This document shows, in pieces, positions 24,025 to 33,020 of a stretch of DNA of 64,000 nt. This DNA is from Candidatus Methanoxibalbensis ujae (GTDB taxonomy: Archaea; Halobacteriota; Syntropharchaeia; Alkanophagales; Methanospirareceae). Position numbers and translations under genes: made by a program. The notes under the pieces were generated by a model. That model saw only the letters and a list, made by a program, of their open reading frames with translations. It searched no databases and was not told where the DNA came from. Within the stretch, counting starts at the first letter, position 1. Every line of letters begins with the position of its first letter. The DNA lies in NCBI GenBank assembly GCA_026134085.1, contig JAOQIN010000006.1:1-64000 (forward strand), written 5' to 3'.

Positions 24025-25173
24025 ATGGATTTCTGGATCGTGCCGCCTGACGATATAAGAAGTGGCAGAACAACAGATGTATACTTCATACGAACGGAAG
24101 AGATCATGCATGCCAGAGGCATAAATCCGCATGTGGTCGCGGAGGTGGTGGCATCAGGTCTTGAAGGTGGCTGGGGCGTTCTTGCAGGTGTTTCTGAAGT
24201 TTCTGTGCTTCTTGAGGGCAGGGATTTAGATGTGTATGCGATGCCAGAAGGCACCATATTTTTTGAGGAGGAGCCTGTTCTTCGCATAGAAGGTCGCTAT
24301 TTGGAGTTTGCCCGCTTTGAGACGCCGATTCTCGGATTTCTCTGCCACGAATCTGGTATTGCAACAAAAGCAGCACGCATCAAAAAGAAAGCGGGAGATG
24401 TCCCTGTGATCTCATTCGGCACGAGAAGACAGCATCCAGCACTCGCAGCAGTGATTGAGAAATGCGCTTACATGGGCGGAATGGACGGCGTCAGCAATGT
24501 CGCAGGCGCATCTCGACTCGGCATTCAACCGGTGGGGACGATGCCTCACTCGCTCATCATATGCTTCCGCTCGCAGCAGGACGCCTGGAAGGCTTTTGAT
24601 GAGATTATGCCCGAGGATGTGCCACGCATATGCCTATGCGACACCTACTGCGATGAGAAGACAGAAGCGGTCATGGCTGCGGAGACGCTCAAGAGACTGA
24701 ACGCAGTTCGCTTGGACACTCCTTCATCAAGAAGAGGGAACTTCAGAAAAATTGTTGAGGAGGTTCGCTGGGAGCTTGACATAAGAGGCTTCAAAAATGT
24801 CGGAATTTTCGTCAGCGGAGGCATAGACGAGGCGGAAATTGAGGAATTGCGAGACATTGTCTCAGGATTCGGCGTCGGAACAAGCGTGGCAAATGCGAAA
24901 TGCATAGATTTTGCTCTTGATATTGTTGAGATTGAGGGCGAGCCTTGTGCAAAGCGAGGGAAAAAAGGTGGGAAGAAGCAGGTTTATCGCAGGAAGACGG
25001 AGAAGGGGTTTGAGGATTTCGTTGCAATTGAGAACTCAAAGCAGCATTTTGAAGGAGAGCCACTGCTGAAACCTCTCATTCTCGGCGGAAGGATTGTTGA
25101 AGATTTTCCACTCTCGCTGGAATCTGCAAGGAAGAGGGTGCTTGAGCAGTTGAAAGTGGTTGAAATGGATTGA
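24025..25173 (+). CDS. pncB: Nicotinate phosphoribosyltransferase
   Basis: Makes nicotinate mononucleotide from nicotinate and PRPP for NAD salvage. About 382 residues with TTDVYFIRTEEI at the start, SFGTRRQHP (His and Arg of the active site), GGMDGVSNVAGA, GTMPHS, RLDTPSSRRGNF and ISGGIDEAEI-like FVSGGIDEAEI, all of the archaeal NAPRTase/quinolinate-PRTase fold. A Lys/Gly-rich insert (KRGKKGGKKQVYRRK) precedes the C-terminus. GGAGGT lies 6 bases before ATG 24025; ATG 24019 is also possible. Confidence 0.92.
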   Translation: MDFWIVPPDDIRSGRTTDVYFIRTEEIMHARGINPHVVAEVVASGLEGGWGVLAGVSEVSVLLEGRDLDVYAMPEGTIFFEEEPVLRIEGRYLEFARFETPILGFLCHESGIATKAARIKKKAGDVPVISFGTRRQHPALAAVIEKCAYMGGMDGVSNVAGASRLGIQPVGTMPHSLIICFRSQQDAWKAFDEIMPEDVPRICLCDTYCDEKTEAVMAAETLKRLNAVRLDTPSSRRGNFRKIVEEVRWELDIRGFKNVGIFVSGGIDEAEIEELRDIVSGFGVGTSVANAKCIDFALDIVEIEGEPCAKRGKKGGKKQVYRRKTEKGFEDFVAIENSKQHFEGEPLLKPLILGGRIVEDFPLSLESARKRVLEQLKVVEMD

Positions 25174-25239
25174 AATAGAAATAGAGTTGATTGTTCTGTT
25201 TTTGTTTTTTTATCATGCAAGGCATTCGGCGGTAGTATT

Positions 25240-26373
25240 GTGGAAGCGGATATTCAGAACAGGATGGCAGAGAGGGGAGGATTGAGAAATTTTGAGAAGA
25301 AGGAAATTTTTGAGAAAAAGGAAAGGAGGAGGACGTGTTTTCATGACAGGGAAAGAGAAATAGAGGAGATAATGAACATCTTAAATACTGAACCTACTTT
25401 GATTACTTTCATATATGGTCCTATAAATTCAGGTAAAACTGAACTTATTGACCATCTGGCTGAGCAATTACCTGAGAATTATGTTGTATTCAATGTGAAT
25501 TTGCGCGGTAAATTTATATCAGATTACAGAGATTTTGTGCGTGCTTTATTCAAAATAGAAAGAGAGAAGACATACAAAGACATAATCAGGAAAATATCCG
25601 AAGTCTCTGTGAAGGCATTGAAATTTGTAGGCATTCCAGTAACGGAAGATATATTGAATTTACTGTTTAAGGAGCGGACTTATGAGGATGTTTTTGAGTT
25701 TCTTGAGGATTATTTTATGAAAATAGGTGAGAATAAAAATTCCGTATTGATTTTGGATGAGTTACAGGTGATAAAGGATGTAAAAGTGGATGAACTGCTC
25801 AAGCTTTTTAATTTCTTCATTCGCCTGACGAAGGAGTTGCATTTGTGTCATGTGTTCGCAATAACATCTGATTCGCTCTTCGTTGAACGCATTTACAGAG
25901 AGGCGATGTTGCAAGGGCGCTGCAGATACTTATTTGTGGATGATTTTGACTATGAAACGGCGATGGCCTTCCTGAATAAATATAACTTCGGAGAAAAGGA
26001 GAGGGAAATGGTATGGGAGTATGTGGGCGGTAAGCCAGTTTATTTGGTTGAGCTTGCGAATGCGAAAATGAATGGAAAGGACATAGAAGAGGAAGTGAAG
26101 AAGTTGTTGAAGATTAGAACAAATCAAATACTTTCAATATTTGACGAAATATCGCTTCGTAAGGTCAAATATTCGGAGGAGGCAATAATGGAGGAATTCA
26201 GGAAATTTGAGAGGGAGGAGATAATACAGTATGATAGGATGAACAAAGAAAAAATATTTCTTGTTGAAAGGAACATTCTGTTCATTGACCCGACACAAAG
26301 AACAGTAAAACCACAGTCAAAATTGGACTTGCTTGCCATAAGGAATGTGTTAAAGTGCGAGAGGAAAAAGTGA
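25240..26373 (+). CDS. Archaeal STAND-type ATPase (PF01637-like)
   Basis: 377 residues. CFHDREREIEEIMNIL is the entry motif of the archaeal ATPase family, FIYGPINSGKTELI is Walker A, SVLILDELQVIKD is Walker B, and VFAITSDSLFVERIY is the sensor strand, followed by GGKPVYLVELAN and a winged-helix-like C-terminal domain. Such proteins often travel with mobile DNA or toxin-type systems. This copy stands alone and is more AT-rich than its neighbours, which hints at recent arrival. The start (GTG 25240) is uncertain; ATG 25264 is possible. Confidence 0.85.
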   Translation: MEADIQNRMAERGGLRNFEKKEIFEKKERRRTCFHDREREIEEIMNILNTEPTLITFIYGPINSGKTELIDHLAEQLPENYVVFNVNLRGKFISDYRDFVRALFKIEREKTYKDIIRKISEVSVKALKFVGIPVTEDILNLLFKERTYEDVFEFLEDYFMKIGENKNSVLILDELQVIKDVKVDELLKLFNFFIRLTKELHLCHVFAITSDSLFVERIYREAMLQGRCRYLFVDDFDYETAMAFLNKYNFGEKEREMVWEYVGGKPVYLVELANAKMNGKDIEEEVKKLLKIRTNQILSIFDEISLRKVKYSEEAIMEEFRKFEREEIIQYDRMNKEKIFLVERNILFIDPTQRTVKPQSKLDLLAIRNVLKCERKK

Positions 26374-26441
26374 AAGACATGAGAAGAGAAATTAGAACGG
26401 GAAACAATTTTGATTTTGCCTGCAGTATTGATCATGATGGA

Positions 26442-26783
26442 TTAATTATGAGATATTAATTCCAGGATTTCAACCATTCTCCGCCCAAAATCTGTGAGAT
26501 AGTATATCAGGAATTTCCCTTTCCGCTCAAAATCTATCAAGTTCGCATCTTTCAGTAGTTTCAGATGGTAAGAGAGCGCTGAGTATTGAATATTTGAGAG
26601 TTCAATGAGGACGCAAACGCACACACTCTCTTCCTTCAACACTCTTAATATCTTCAGACGGAGCGGGTCGGAAAGCACCTTAAATATTGAAGCCTCCTGC
26701 GACACATCTTTGCTGAAAATCCTTCTCAGTTTCTCAAGCGTCTTCGCAGGAATCTCGTATGATGGCGGAATTTCTGACGGCAT
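26442..26783 (-). CDS. arsR: ArsR-family metalloregulator
   Basis: 113-residue winged-helix repressor. KVLSDPLRLKILRVLKEESVCVCVLIEL holds the ELCVCDL-like arsenite-binding site (Cys-Val-Cys) in helix 3, and QYSALSYHLKLLKDANLI is the DNA-reading helix followed by the wing. It is the last gene of the tauE-acr3-arsR set, 10 bases after acr3, and probably represses the operon by binding the palindrome at 28768-28787. Confidence 0.92.
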   Translation of the reverse strand: MPSEIPPSYEIPAKTLEKLRRIFSKDVSQEASIFKVLSDPLRLKILRVLKEESVCVCVLIELSNIQYSALSYHLKLLKDANLIDFERKGKFLIYYLTDFGRRMVEILELISHN

Positions 26784-26793
26784 TTCTTATTCA

Positions 26794-27768
26794 TTATGCA
26801 AGGAAACTTTCAATTTTAGGGGAGAGGTGAAGAAAGAGCAGCATAATCGGCATTTGAAGCAGAGGGGCGACAGCAGCGGGCAAGACAGCGAGCGTTCCGT
26901 GGAATGCGGTGACTGCAATGCCGATGGTAATTGCGTGGTTCTTTGCGGTAACGCTGTATCCGAGAGCCATGCAATCGCCGAATCCGATGCGAAGTGCTTT
27001 TGAAATGAAAATTACGAGGAGGAAGTTCAGCGGATACAGCGTTGCGATGCCCAATAAGACAAGGGAAACATAGTGGAAGTTCGGAATAATTGTTCTTGCT
27101 TGCGTTGAAATGATTGTGAAAATCATGATTAACATGCCCGATGTTGAAACTGCCGGGAAATCGGGGGATATTTTGCGGTATTTTTCCATGCCTATCTTGC
27201 GAATGAGCATTTTTCTTGTGATTGAACCTGCGACGAGCGGCAGAATTATGATGAAAAAAATCTTCTGAAGTATCATAAAAGGGTCAATGCTCACATATAT
27301 CCTTGCGAGCAGCCACATCCAGAAAGGCACGAGGGGAATGGCGAGCAGAAGGCTCAACGCAACAATTATGAGCGCAGTTTCCACCTTTCCCCTTGCGTAG
27401 CCCGTCCATGCGGCGACCATTCCACTGCAAGGCACAACGATTTTCAGAATGAAGCCCGTTGCGAGATATGGGTCAGTGTTTCGCAGTAGAATGAACGCCC
27501 AGAGCGCACCGAGCAGAGGAGCGAGCAGGAAATTCATTAAAAGTGCGATAGAAATGATTTTTGGCGACTTCGCCGCCTTCACCACATCCTCAATCTTCAA
27601 ATTTATCATCATCGGATACAGCATTACAAATAAGAAGAAGGGAATAAGCGGCTTTAACTTGCTTATTTCGGGGTAAAAATAGCCAATTATGAGCGCAAGA
27701 CTTATTGAAATTGCCACCCATATCGGTAAAAATTTCCGAACAGCTTCCGCCCAACGCATACTGACCAC
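26794..27768 (-). CDS. acr3: Arsenite efflux permease, ACR3/BASS family
   Basis: 324 residues with about ten membrane helices. FILKIVVPCSGMVAAWTGYARG contains the conserved Cys in the PC...W...A(K/R)G motif of ACR3 arsenite exporters, and AVTAFHGT matches the later conserved block. Neighbouring ArsR supports arsenite as substrate. Some members of this superfamily carry other anions or bile acids, but the Cys and context favour arsenite. Confidence 0.85.
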   Translation of the reverse strand: MVSMRWAEAVRKFLPIWVAISISLALIIGYFYPEISKLKPLIPFFLFVMLYPMMINLKIEDVVKAAKSPKIISIALLMNFLLAPLLGALWAFILLRNTDPYLATGFILKIVVPCSGMVAAWTGYARGKVETALIIVALSLLLAIPLVPFWMWLLARIYVSIDPFMILQKIFFIIILPLVAGSITRKMLIRKIGMEKYRKISPDFPAVSTSGMLIMIFTIISTQARTIIPNFHYVSLVLLGIATLYPLNFLLVIFISKALRIGFGDCMALGYSVTAKNHAITIGIAVTAFHGTLAVLPAAVAPLLQMPIMLLFLHLSPKIESFLA

Positions 27769-27853
27769 TCCTCCACCTCTTCCTCCTTCGCTTCTCCACG
27801 CTTTTGCCCCTCACTTTTGGGCGTTCTCGTGTTCTACTGCTCTTTCTCTGCGT

Positions 27854-28702
27854 TCATATCGGCAGTTTTATTCCGAGACCCGTCTCAATCATTTTCCAGC
27901 CCATGTAGAGCATCACTATAATGAACACATATCTGAGCTGCTTTGCTGGCAATTTATGTGCAGTTCTGGCGCCTACTTGAGCCATCAATACGCTCGTTGC
28001 CGCGAGTAGAATCCATGATTCAAGGTTCATGTATCCCAGCATGTGAAGATTGTGGAACACGAATGGTATGTCCGCTTTTAAACCGTTATAGATGTAGCCG
28101 AGCAGTCCGCCAATTGATGTGAAAATCATCAAAGCGGTGGAAGTGCCGACTGCAAGATGTATTCCGAATGAAAGAGCAACGACCATCACGGGAACCATGA
28201 GGACGCCGCCGCCGATGCCGATGATGCCTGTGACGATGCCGAGCGGGAAGCCCCACGCCGCCCAAACAAGTGGGTTCTCAACAGGCTTCTTACCAGTCTC
28301 TTCAGGTGGCTTCGCAGTGAGCATTCTGACCGCACCCAGAATGATTGCGCAGCCGAAGGCGATGCTTAAATACTTTCCGGGCGTTATTGATGCGATTGTT
28401 GAGCCTATTACCGCGCCTATTGCACCTGTTACGCCGAGAATTACTGCCGCTTTCCACATTACCGCACCTTTCTTTGAGTGTCTGTAAGCACCACTCATAG
28501 CAGTAGGAAGAACAACAGCGAGATTCGTGCCGAAAGCAACCTTTACCGCCGTGTTCAAGTCCATTCCCATCGCCGTATATACCCATACCTGAACAGGAAT
28601 CATGATGAAGCAGCCGCCGACGCCGAGAAGACCGCTTGCGAAGCCCACGCCGAGTCCCGCCAAGAGCAGAACAACCGCAGCAGTCAAAAAACTGATTGGC
28701 AT
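27854..28702 (-). CDS. TauE/SafE-family membrane anion exporter
   Basis: 282 residues, about eight helices in two homologous halves; GLLGVGGCFIMIPV in the first and GIIGIGGGVLMVPV in the second are the repeat signature of TauE/SafE (sulfite/sulfonate/organosulfur exporters). First gene of the arsenic operon, starting 66 bases from the operator. Its part in arsenic handling is not defined; it may export a thiolated or organic arsenic species or simply a sulfur anion. GAGGTG precedes the ATG on the minus strand. Confidence 0.88.
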   Translation of the reverse strand: MPISFLTAAVVLLLAGLGVGFASGLLGVGGCFIMIPVQVWVYTAMGMDLNTAVKVAFGTNLAVVLPTAMSGAYRHSKKGAVMWKAAVILGVTGAIGAVIGSTIASITPGKYLSIAFGCAIILGAVRMLTAKPPEETGKKPVENPLVWAAWGFPLGIVTGIIGIGGGVLMVPVMVVALSFGIHLAVGTSTALMIFTSIGGLLGYIYNGLKADIPFVFHNLHMLGYMNLESWILLAATSVLMAQVGARTAHKLPAKQLRYVFIIVMLYMGWKMIETGLGIKLPI

Positions 28703-28767
28703 TCGTTCACCTCCCTCTCACATCTCTCACGCCACTCACACCTCTCACGCAGACACCGAGACACATA

Positions 28768-28787
28768 ATTTCAAAAATTTTTGAAAT
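28768..28787. promoter_or_regulatory. Perfect 20-bp palindrome, probable ArsR operator
   Basis: ATTTCAAAAATTTTTGAAAT is a perfect inverted repeat. On the minus strand it comes right after a TATA-like TTTTTATATAT (28788-28798) and covers the expected transcription start of the tauE-acr3-arsR operon. ArsR operators have this size and TTGAA-type half sites, so autoregulation by ArsR is the simplest reading. Confidence 0.75.
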
Positions 28788-28800
28788 ATATAAAAAGGCT
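28788..28800 (-). promoter_or_regulatory. TATA box of the arsenic operon
   Basis: Minus strand reads CCTTTTTATATAT, a strong TATA box directly abutting the palindrome, 85-95 bases from the tauE-like start codon. Confidence 0.65.
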
Positions 28801-28889
28801 TTCGTTTTTTCTTCTGATCTCTCAGCTAAAAGGCGTCTCAAAGCAGTTTGTTGACCTGAGTCTGCGCTGAGGTGCCTGCGAGCCCCTTT

Positions 28890-29640
28890 CAATCAGCGTC
28901 AATCCCAAACCGCATCTTCTGCGCACCATAATTTCACCCATGATGCCTGTATATTTCCGCATTATGAACAACCGCATCTTCAAACAGATTCACTTCCCTT
29001 TTCACAATTTCCCCGAGTTCATCGTCCCCTTTCATGAATGGGGACAAACTCTGTAAATCCACCTGTCTCTTGCTGTATTATTTTGAAAATATGCTCTATC
29101 CCTTCCTCAATACTTTCAATATGGTCATGCATCATCGTCGCAGTAGTTGGTATTTTCAAGCGATGTGGTCTTAATAATACTTTCCCACTTTTTTGTTCGC
29201 ACTTTCAGGCATATCGCCCATCTCAATCTCATCTCATCATTCAGTATTTCCGCAGCGGTTCCGGGTATTGAATTGATGATGCCTTCAATTCCCTCAGAAC
29301 TTTCTCACAATTCATACAGAGCTGCGTGAGGGAAAATTTCCATCAGGGAGAATGCATAAGCACATCAAATTCAGACTTTATCCGCTCAAGCATTTCACAG
29401 TGGAAATCTATTGTTAAGTCCGGATGAAGACCTCATATTTCTGTCGCCTCAGGAGACACAGCTTCCTTAATTTTAAAATATTCTCAATCCTCAATTCGCC
29501 CGGCGCAGAACTTGCACGGGCATTCGTGGCTTCTGTTCATGACACACGCAAAGACCAGCACTCAAGATTGCTTCAACTGCGCCACATTTTGCAGACGAAG
29601 CGGAAGGGCGGAGCAGAAAATGCATGAGGATATGCCAGCC
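28890..29640 (-). pseudogene. cofH: Decayed CofH (F420 synthesis, FO synthase subunit 2)
   Basis: The minus strand, read in all three frames, gives consecutive parts of CofH in the right order. Near 29545: CPCKFCAGR (end of the radical SAM CxxxCxxC motif). Near 29400: GLHPDLTIDFHCEMLERIKSEFDVL. Near 29270: SIPGTAAEILNDEMR and W-SIIKTT. Near 29070: IEHIFKIIQQETGGFTEFVP. Near 28960: EDAVVHNAEIYRHHG and then MRFGIDAD. Stops and frameshifts separate them and the start is gone, so the gene is dead. The organism would need another cofH copy if it still makes F420. It lies between purB and the arsenic operon. Confidence 0.78.
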
Positions 29641-29698
29641 CTCCTCTAAGCGGAGGAAGCAGGTCAGCTCTTTGCGTTTTAAAAGATAACGGATTCAA

Positions 29699-31183
29699 TC
29701 ACAGATTCAATCTCTCCTTCCAGTATTTTATCACCATTTCCACTTTTCTCTGCGCAATTCCTGTGTATTTTTCCGGATTAAAAACTATTTCCTTCTGTAT
29801 ATCAGTGAATTTTTGCAGGTAATAAGCGATTTCTTCATCCTGCATTGCTATCTGCCTGAGAGATTTTCCCTCTTTGTATGCTTTGAATGATAGAGTTCTG
29901 ACTTTTTCATGAGCATCAGGATGGCCGTGAAGTGCCAGCATTATGTACAGTGGTTCTGCGATAATGTCATCTCTTGAAATATTGAAGTTACGCCTCATTC
30001 GCTCTCTGTCCACTGTCAATCTCTCGGATATGCGCTTTAATCTTCGTATGCAGTGGTCAAAAGCGACAAGAAGTTCTGCGATGTATCGCTGTGATGCGGA
30101 ATTTGTGAGGTCTCTCTGATGTTCTGAAATCTGATCAAGGTGCATCGTCAATATCTGGGGCATAAAACGCTTCCATATGCTCTTAACATTTTCAAATCCG
30201 ACAGGGTTCCGCTTTTGTGGCATTGTTGAGGAGCCAACCTGCGTCTCATGAACTCGCTCACTTACCTCTGCTATCTCGCTTCTCTGGAGATGCCGCATGT
30301 CGTCACAGAAGTTTGCAAGAACAGAAAAACATGCGATAACCGCATGAACAACCTCCAAAATGTTCTCAGGCGGCACTATCTGCGTTGATATAAGCGCAGG
30401 CTTCAGATTCAACTGCTTCAAAACATCCCTTTCAAATGATTCTGCATCATCAAAAACCGCTGAAATCGCGTTGTAAGCTCCGACAGCACCTGAAAATTTC
30501 CCTTCCAAACTCTCAGCGGCGCGCTTCAAACGCAGTATGCATGTGCCCAGCCTGTGCACATAAACAGCGATCGCGAAGCCGAATGTGATCGGGATTGCGT
30601 GCTGACCGTGTGTCCTGCCTATCTGTAATGTGTCCTTCTCCTCAGCTGCAATGGATATCCAAACGCGCTCAAGTGCAATCAGATCGGGGATTATGACTTT
30701 CTCAAGAGCATCTTTGTAGCGAAGAGCGTTTGCTGTGTCCACAATATCATACGAAGTTGCGCAAAGATGCACATATGGTCTTGCCTCCTCGCTCACTCTT
30801 CTCCTTATCACATTCACCAACGCTCTTATGTCGTGTCTTGTGCGCTCCTCCTCCTCATAAACCTCGGCAGCGGTCACTTCATCACACGCTCTCACAATCT
30901 CCTCGCAATGTTCCTTCTTCATTATGCCCCGATCTGCAAGTGCGATCGCAAGTGCCGCTTCCACTTTCGCCTTGTATCTCACAAAAGCATCCTCTGAAAG
31001 ATACTCACGGAGATCATCAACTGCATACCTGTAATCCGTCGGTGAGAACATTGAAAATCTTGAAAATTTTGATTCTTTTGATTTCATCTCCACGCTTTCC
31101 TTTTTTGTCCTTTCTTTTTGTCCTTTCTCGGACCTGTTGATTTTGAATCTTCCCGGTCTCAGTCCGGTCTCAAGTTTGGACAT
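29699..31183 (-). CDS. purB: Adenylosuccinate lyase
   Basis: Removes fumarate from SAICAR and adenylosuccinate in purine synthesis. About 494 residues, longer at the N-terminus than the usual 450. Motifs: GRTHGQHAIPITFG (catalytic His), and GSSTMPQKRNPVGFEN, the fumarase/lyase superfamily signature loop; HQRDLTNS follows. The frame also opens at ATG 31222, overlapping the upstream gene, but ATG 31183 directly after that gene's stop or ATG 31087 before MKSKESKFSRF are more likely; the first 45-57 residues are low in conservation. Works with purA at 0.7 kb. Confidence 0.92.
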   Translation of the reverse strand: MSKLETGLRPGRFKINRSEKGQKERTKKESVEMKSKESKFSRFSMFSPTDYRYAVDDLREYLSEDAFVRYKAKVEAALAIALADRGIMKKEHCEEIVRACDEVTAAEVYEEEERTRHDIRALVNVIRRRVSEEARPYVHLCATSYDIVDTANALRYKDALEKVIIPDLIALERVWISIAAEEKDTLQIGRTHGQHAIPITFGFAIAVYVHRLGTCILRLKRAAESLEGKFSGAVGAYNAISAVFDDAESFERDVLKQLNLKPALISTQIVPPENILEVVHAVIACFSVLANFCDDMRHLQRSEIAEVSERVHETQVGSSTMPQKRNPVGFENVKSIWKRFMPQILTMHLDQISEHQRDLTNSASQRYIAELLVAFDHCIRRLKRISERLTVDRERMRRNFNISRDDIIAEPLYIMLALHGHPDAHEKVRTLSFKAYKEGKSLRQIAMQDEEIAYYLQKFTDIQKEIVFNPEKYTGIAQRKVEMVIKYWKERLNL

Positions 31184-31184
31184 T

Positions 31185-32003
31185 TCACTCGCAGAACAGG
31201 CGTCGCTGTCTTGGGTCTTCAAGTGCTATGACCGTTTTCAACACCCACTCAATCCTGTTTCTCCATATGACATCATCCTCAGTGGCGCCTGTGTGTTTTG
31301 ACTCAAAAATGAAGTAAACCCTGTCCTTCATCAGCATTTCATCCCTGTCCATTGGCTTTTCCGCTCTCACATCATGTCCGAGGCAGACACGCTGATCGCA
31401 GAAGAACTGACAGCGGTCATCATAAAAATAGAAGCAGCGAAATCTCGGCTTCGTCATGCCGAGCGTCTTTCCATTCCATGCGCTCGTGTGCAGGAACTCT
31501 CCGCTTTCAGATGTGTTTTCTGCGATTTTCACACGCTCCCTCTCCTTCTCAACATGCTTTACAAAATTCAACTCGCCCACCCTTATGCTCTCCGGTCGCC
31601 TGTCGTCAAGTGGGAAGAACTCGCTTATCTCAGCATCAACAACATCCCACCTGCTCAGATGATCATCACGAATCGGGAACACACGCCTCAGATTTTTGTG
31701 CTCATCGGACGCTATTGCTGTTTCTCCATTCACATGTAATATGATGAAACGCATTCTCTCAGGCAGCATATCCGCGAACATGCCGCGCTCAAACCATTCA
31801 CGAAGTGCCCAGACGGTCTCCTTTCTGCCCTTTGGCTTGAACCTCACGAGACCTATGTCCCCCTGCAGCTTCTGCACATACACATGATAGGGAGCCTTCT
31901 GCCTGAGATTCCCGGATATCTCTCTTATCTCGCTCCATGTCAGCGGCTCCTCCTTCAGCGATAAAACCCTCTCAACCTCATTTTTGAACGCCTCATAACC
32001 CAT
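31185..32003 (-). CDS. Unknown protein with N-terminal helix-turn-helix-like region
   Basis: Family not recognised. The N-terminal 70 residues (YEAFKNEVERVLSLKEEPLTWSEIREISG ... VYVQKLQGDIGLVRFKPKGRKETVWALREW) resemble a winged-helix domain. The rest is mixed, Arg- and aromatic-rich, with two clustered cysteines and a His near RCQFFCDQRVCLGHD, which may bind a metal. ATG 32003 (MGYEAF) is the natural start. The end overlaps the purB frame, so the two are coupled. Confidence 0.6.
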   Translation of the reverse strand: MGYEAFKNEVERVLSLKEEPLTWSEIREISGNLRQKAPYHVYVQKLQGDIGLVRFKPKGRKETVWALREWFERGMFADMLPERMRFIILHVNGETAIASDEHKNLRRVFPIRDDHLSRWDVVDAEISEFFPLDDRRPESIRVGELNFVKHVEKERERVKIAENTSESGEFLHTSAWNGKTLGMTKPRFRCFYFYDDRCQFFCDQRVCLGHDVRAEKPMDRDEMLMKDRVYFIFESKHTGATEDDVIWRNRIEWVLKTVIALEDPRQRRLFCE

Positions 32004-32096
32004 ACAGACACACCACCCCATGCTCCCCCATTCCCGCTCTCACATCACATCATACCATATCATCATATCATTATCCATTATCCATTCATTCTTCAT

Positions 32097-32504
32097 TCAT
32101 TCTGACGACATCACGCACATATGAATTGTTCTTATCACCTCATCAACAGAACGAACAACTGAGCCGCATAGCCATCTCACAAAGGGGTCCAATCTTCTCT
32201 CCCTATCCGTCCATATTCCCACGATCATCTTCCCCTTAGCCCGCGCATATCCTATCTCGCACATTGTGCCGGCATCCATTCCATCAAGAATGGCAACCAC
32301 AACATCACTTCTCTCTATGCATCGCAAGTCCTCCTCAAAAACCTCTGAGGAGCCGCTTTCAACATATCCTATGTCAAGCGGCGTTTTCACATGAGTGAAT
32401 CCTGCATTCTCCATCGCGGATTTCAAATCTCTCATGAACGCTTCCTCTGAGGTCGTGAAGAAAGGGCCTATGATGAAAATGTCTCGCTCTTTCTCACCAC
32501 TCAT
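32097..32504 (-). CDS. Nucleoside 2-deoxyribosyltransferase-like protein
   Basis: 135 residues. FIIGPFFTTSEEAFMRDL, IERSDVVVAILDGMDAGTMCEIGYARAKGK and VGIWTD match PF05014: the DG.D.GT..E.GYA block holds the catalytic Glu and substrate-binding Asp. These enzymes swap bases on deoxynucleosides or cleave the N-glycosidic bond of odd nucleotides. ATG 32504 is preferred to 32522. Confidence 0.85.
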   Translation of the reverse strand: MSGEKERDIFIIGPFFTTSEEAFMRDLKSAMENAGFTHVKTPLDIGYVESGSSEVFEEDLRCIERSDVVVAILDGMDAGTMCEIGYARAKGKMIVGIWTDRERRLDPFVRWLCGSVVRSVDEVIRTIHMCVMSSE

Positions 32505-32522
32505 TACTCCCGCATTGGCCAC

Positions 32523-33020
32523 GACATAAAAAAAGAAAGCGCTTCATAGCGAGCGCCCACTCCGTCCTCTCTCTCATGATACACGATCTCCAATAACACA
32601 CAATCTCCATGCAATCAAAAGCTCTTTTCACCCTGATTTGGAAGGGCGCATCTCGTGGCGAGCCGCACAACTGCACCCGTGATTGCATGGCTCGCATTGC
32701 TGCATTCTTCAATTTCAATCTTCAATTTCAATGATGCATTCTTCAATCTCAATGATTCGCCTGTCGTTATGTGTGTGGAGGTGTGCAGCCTGCCACTGGT
32801 GATTGTCATCGGCTCCGAGCATAAGAAAAAAGGCAATTTTTTCCTTTGTTTTCATATTCAATTATGCCCGCCTGCCATGCGTCTTCAGAGCGATGAGCGT
32901 TGGGAGCGATGATGAGGATTCCACAAGGCGGGCGACACTTTCCCTATCGTGTCTGTGAGTGTGTGTGTGAATGTGAAGAATGTGCGTAGTGAGTATGAGC
33001 AAGTATGAATATGACGGCAT
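32523..33020. other. Intergenic region without recognised gene
   Basis: About 500 bases between clc and the deoxyribosyltransferase. It holds a duplicated ATTTCAATCTTCAATTTCAATGATGCATTCTTCAATC stretch near 32706-32750 (direct repeats of 10-14 bases) but no ORF with family likeness and no clear promoter. Confidence 0.4.

Noticed and set aside
23177-24073. 298-residue minus-strand ORF rich in His, Tyr and Arg
   Set aside because: Antisense shadow of the ACT-domain gene and its neighbour, with atypical composition.
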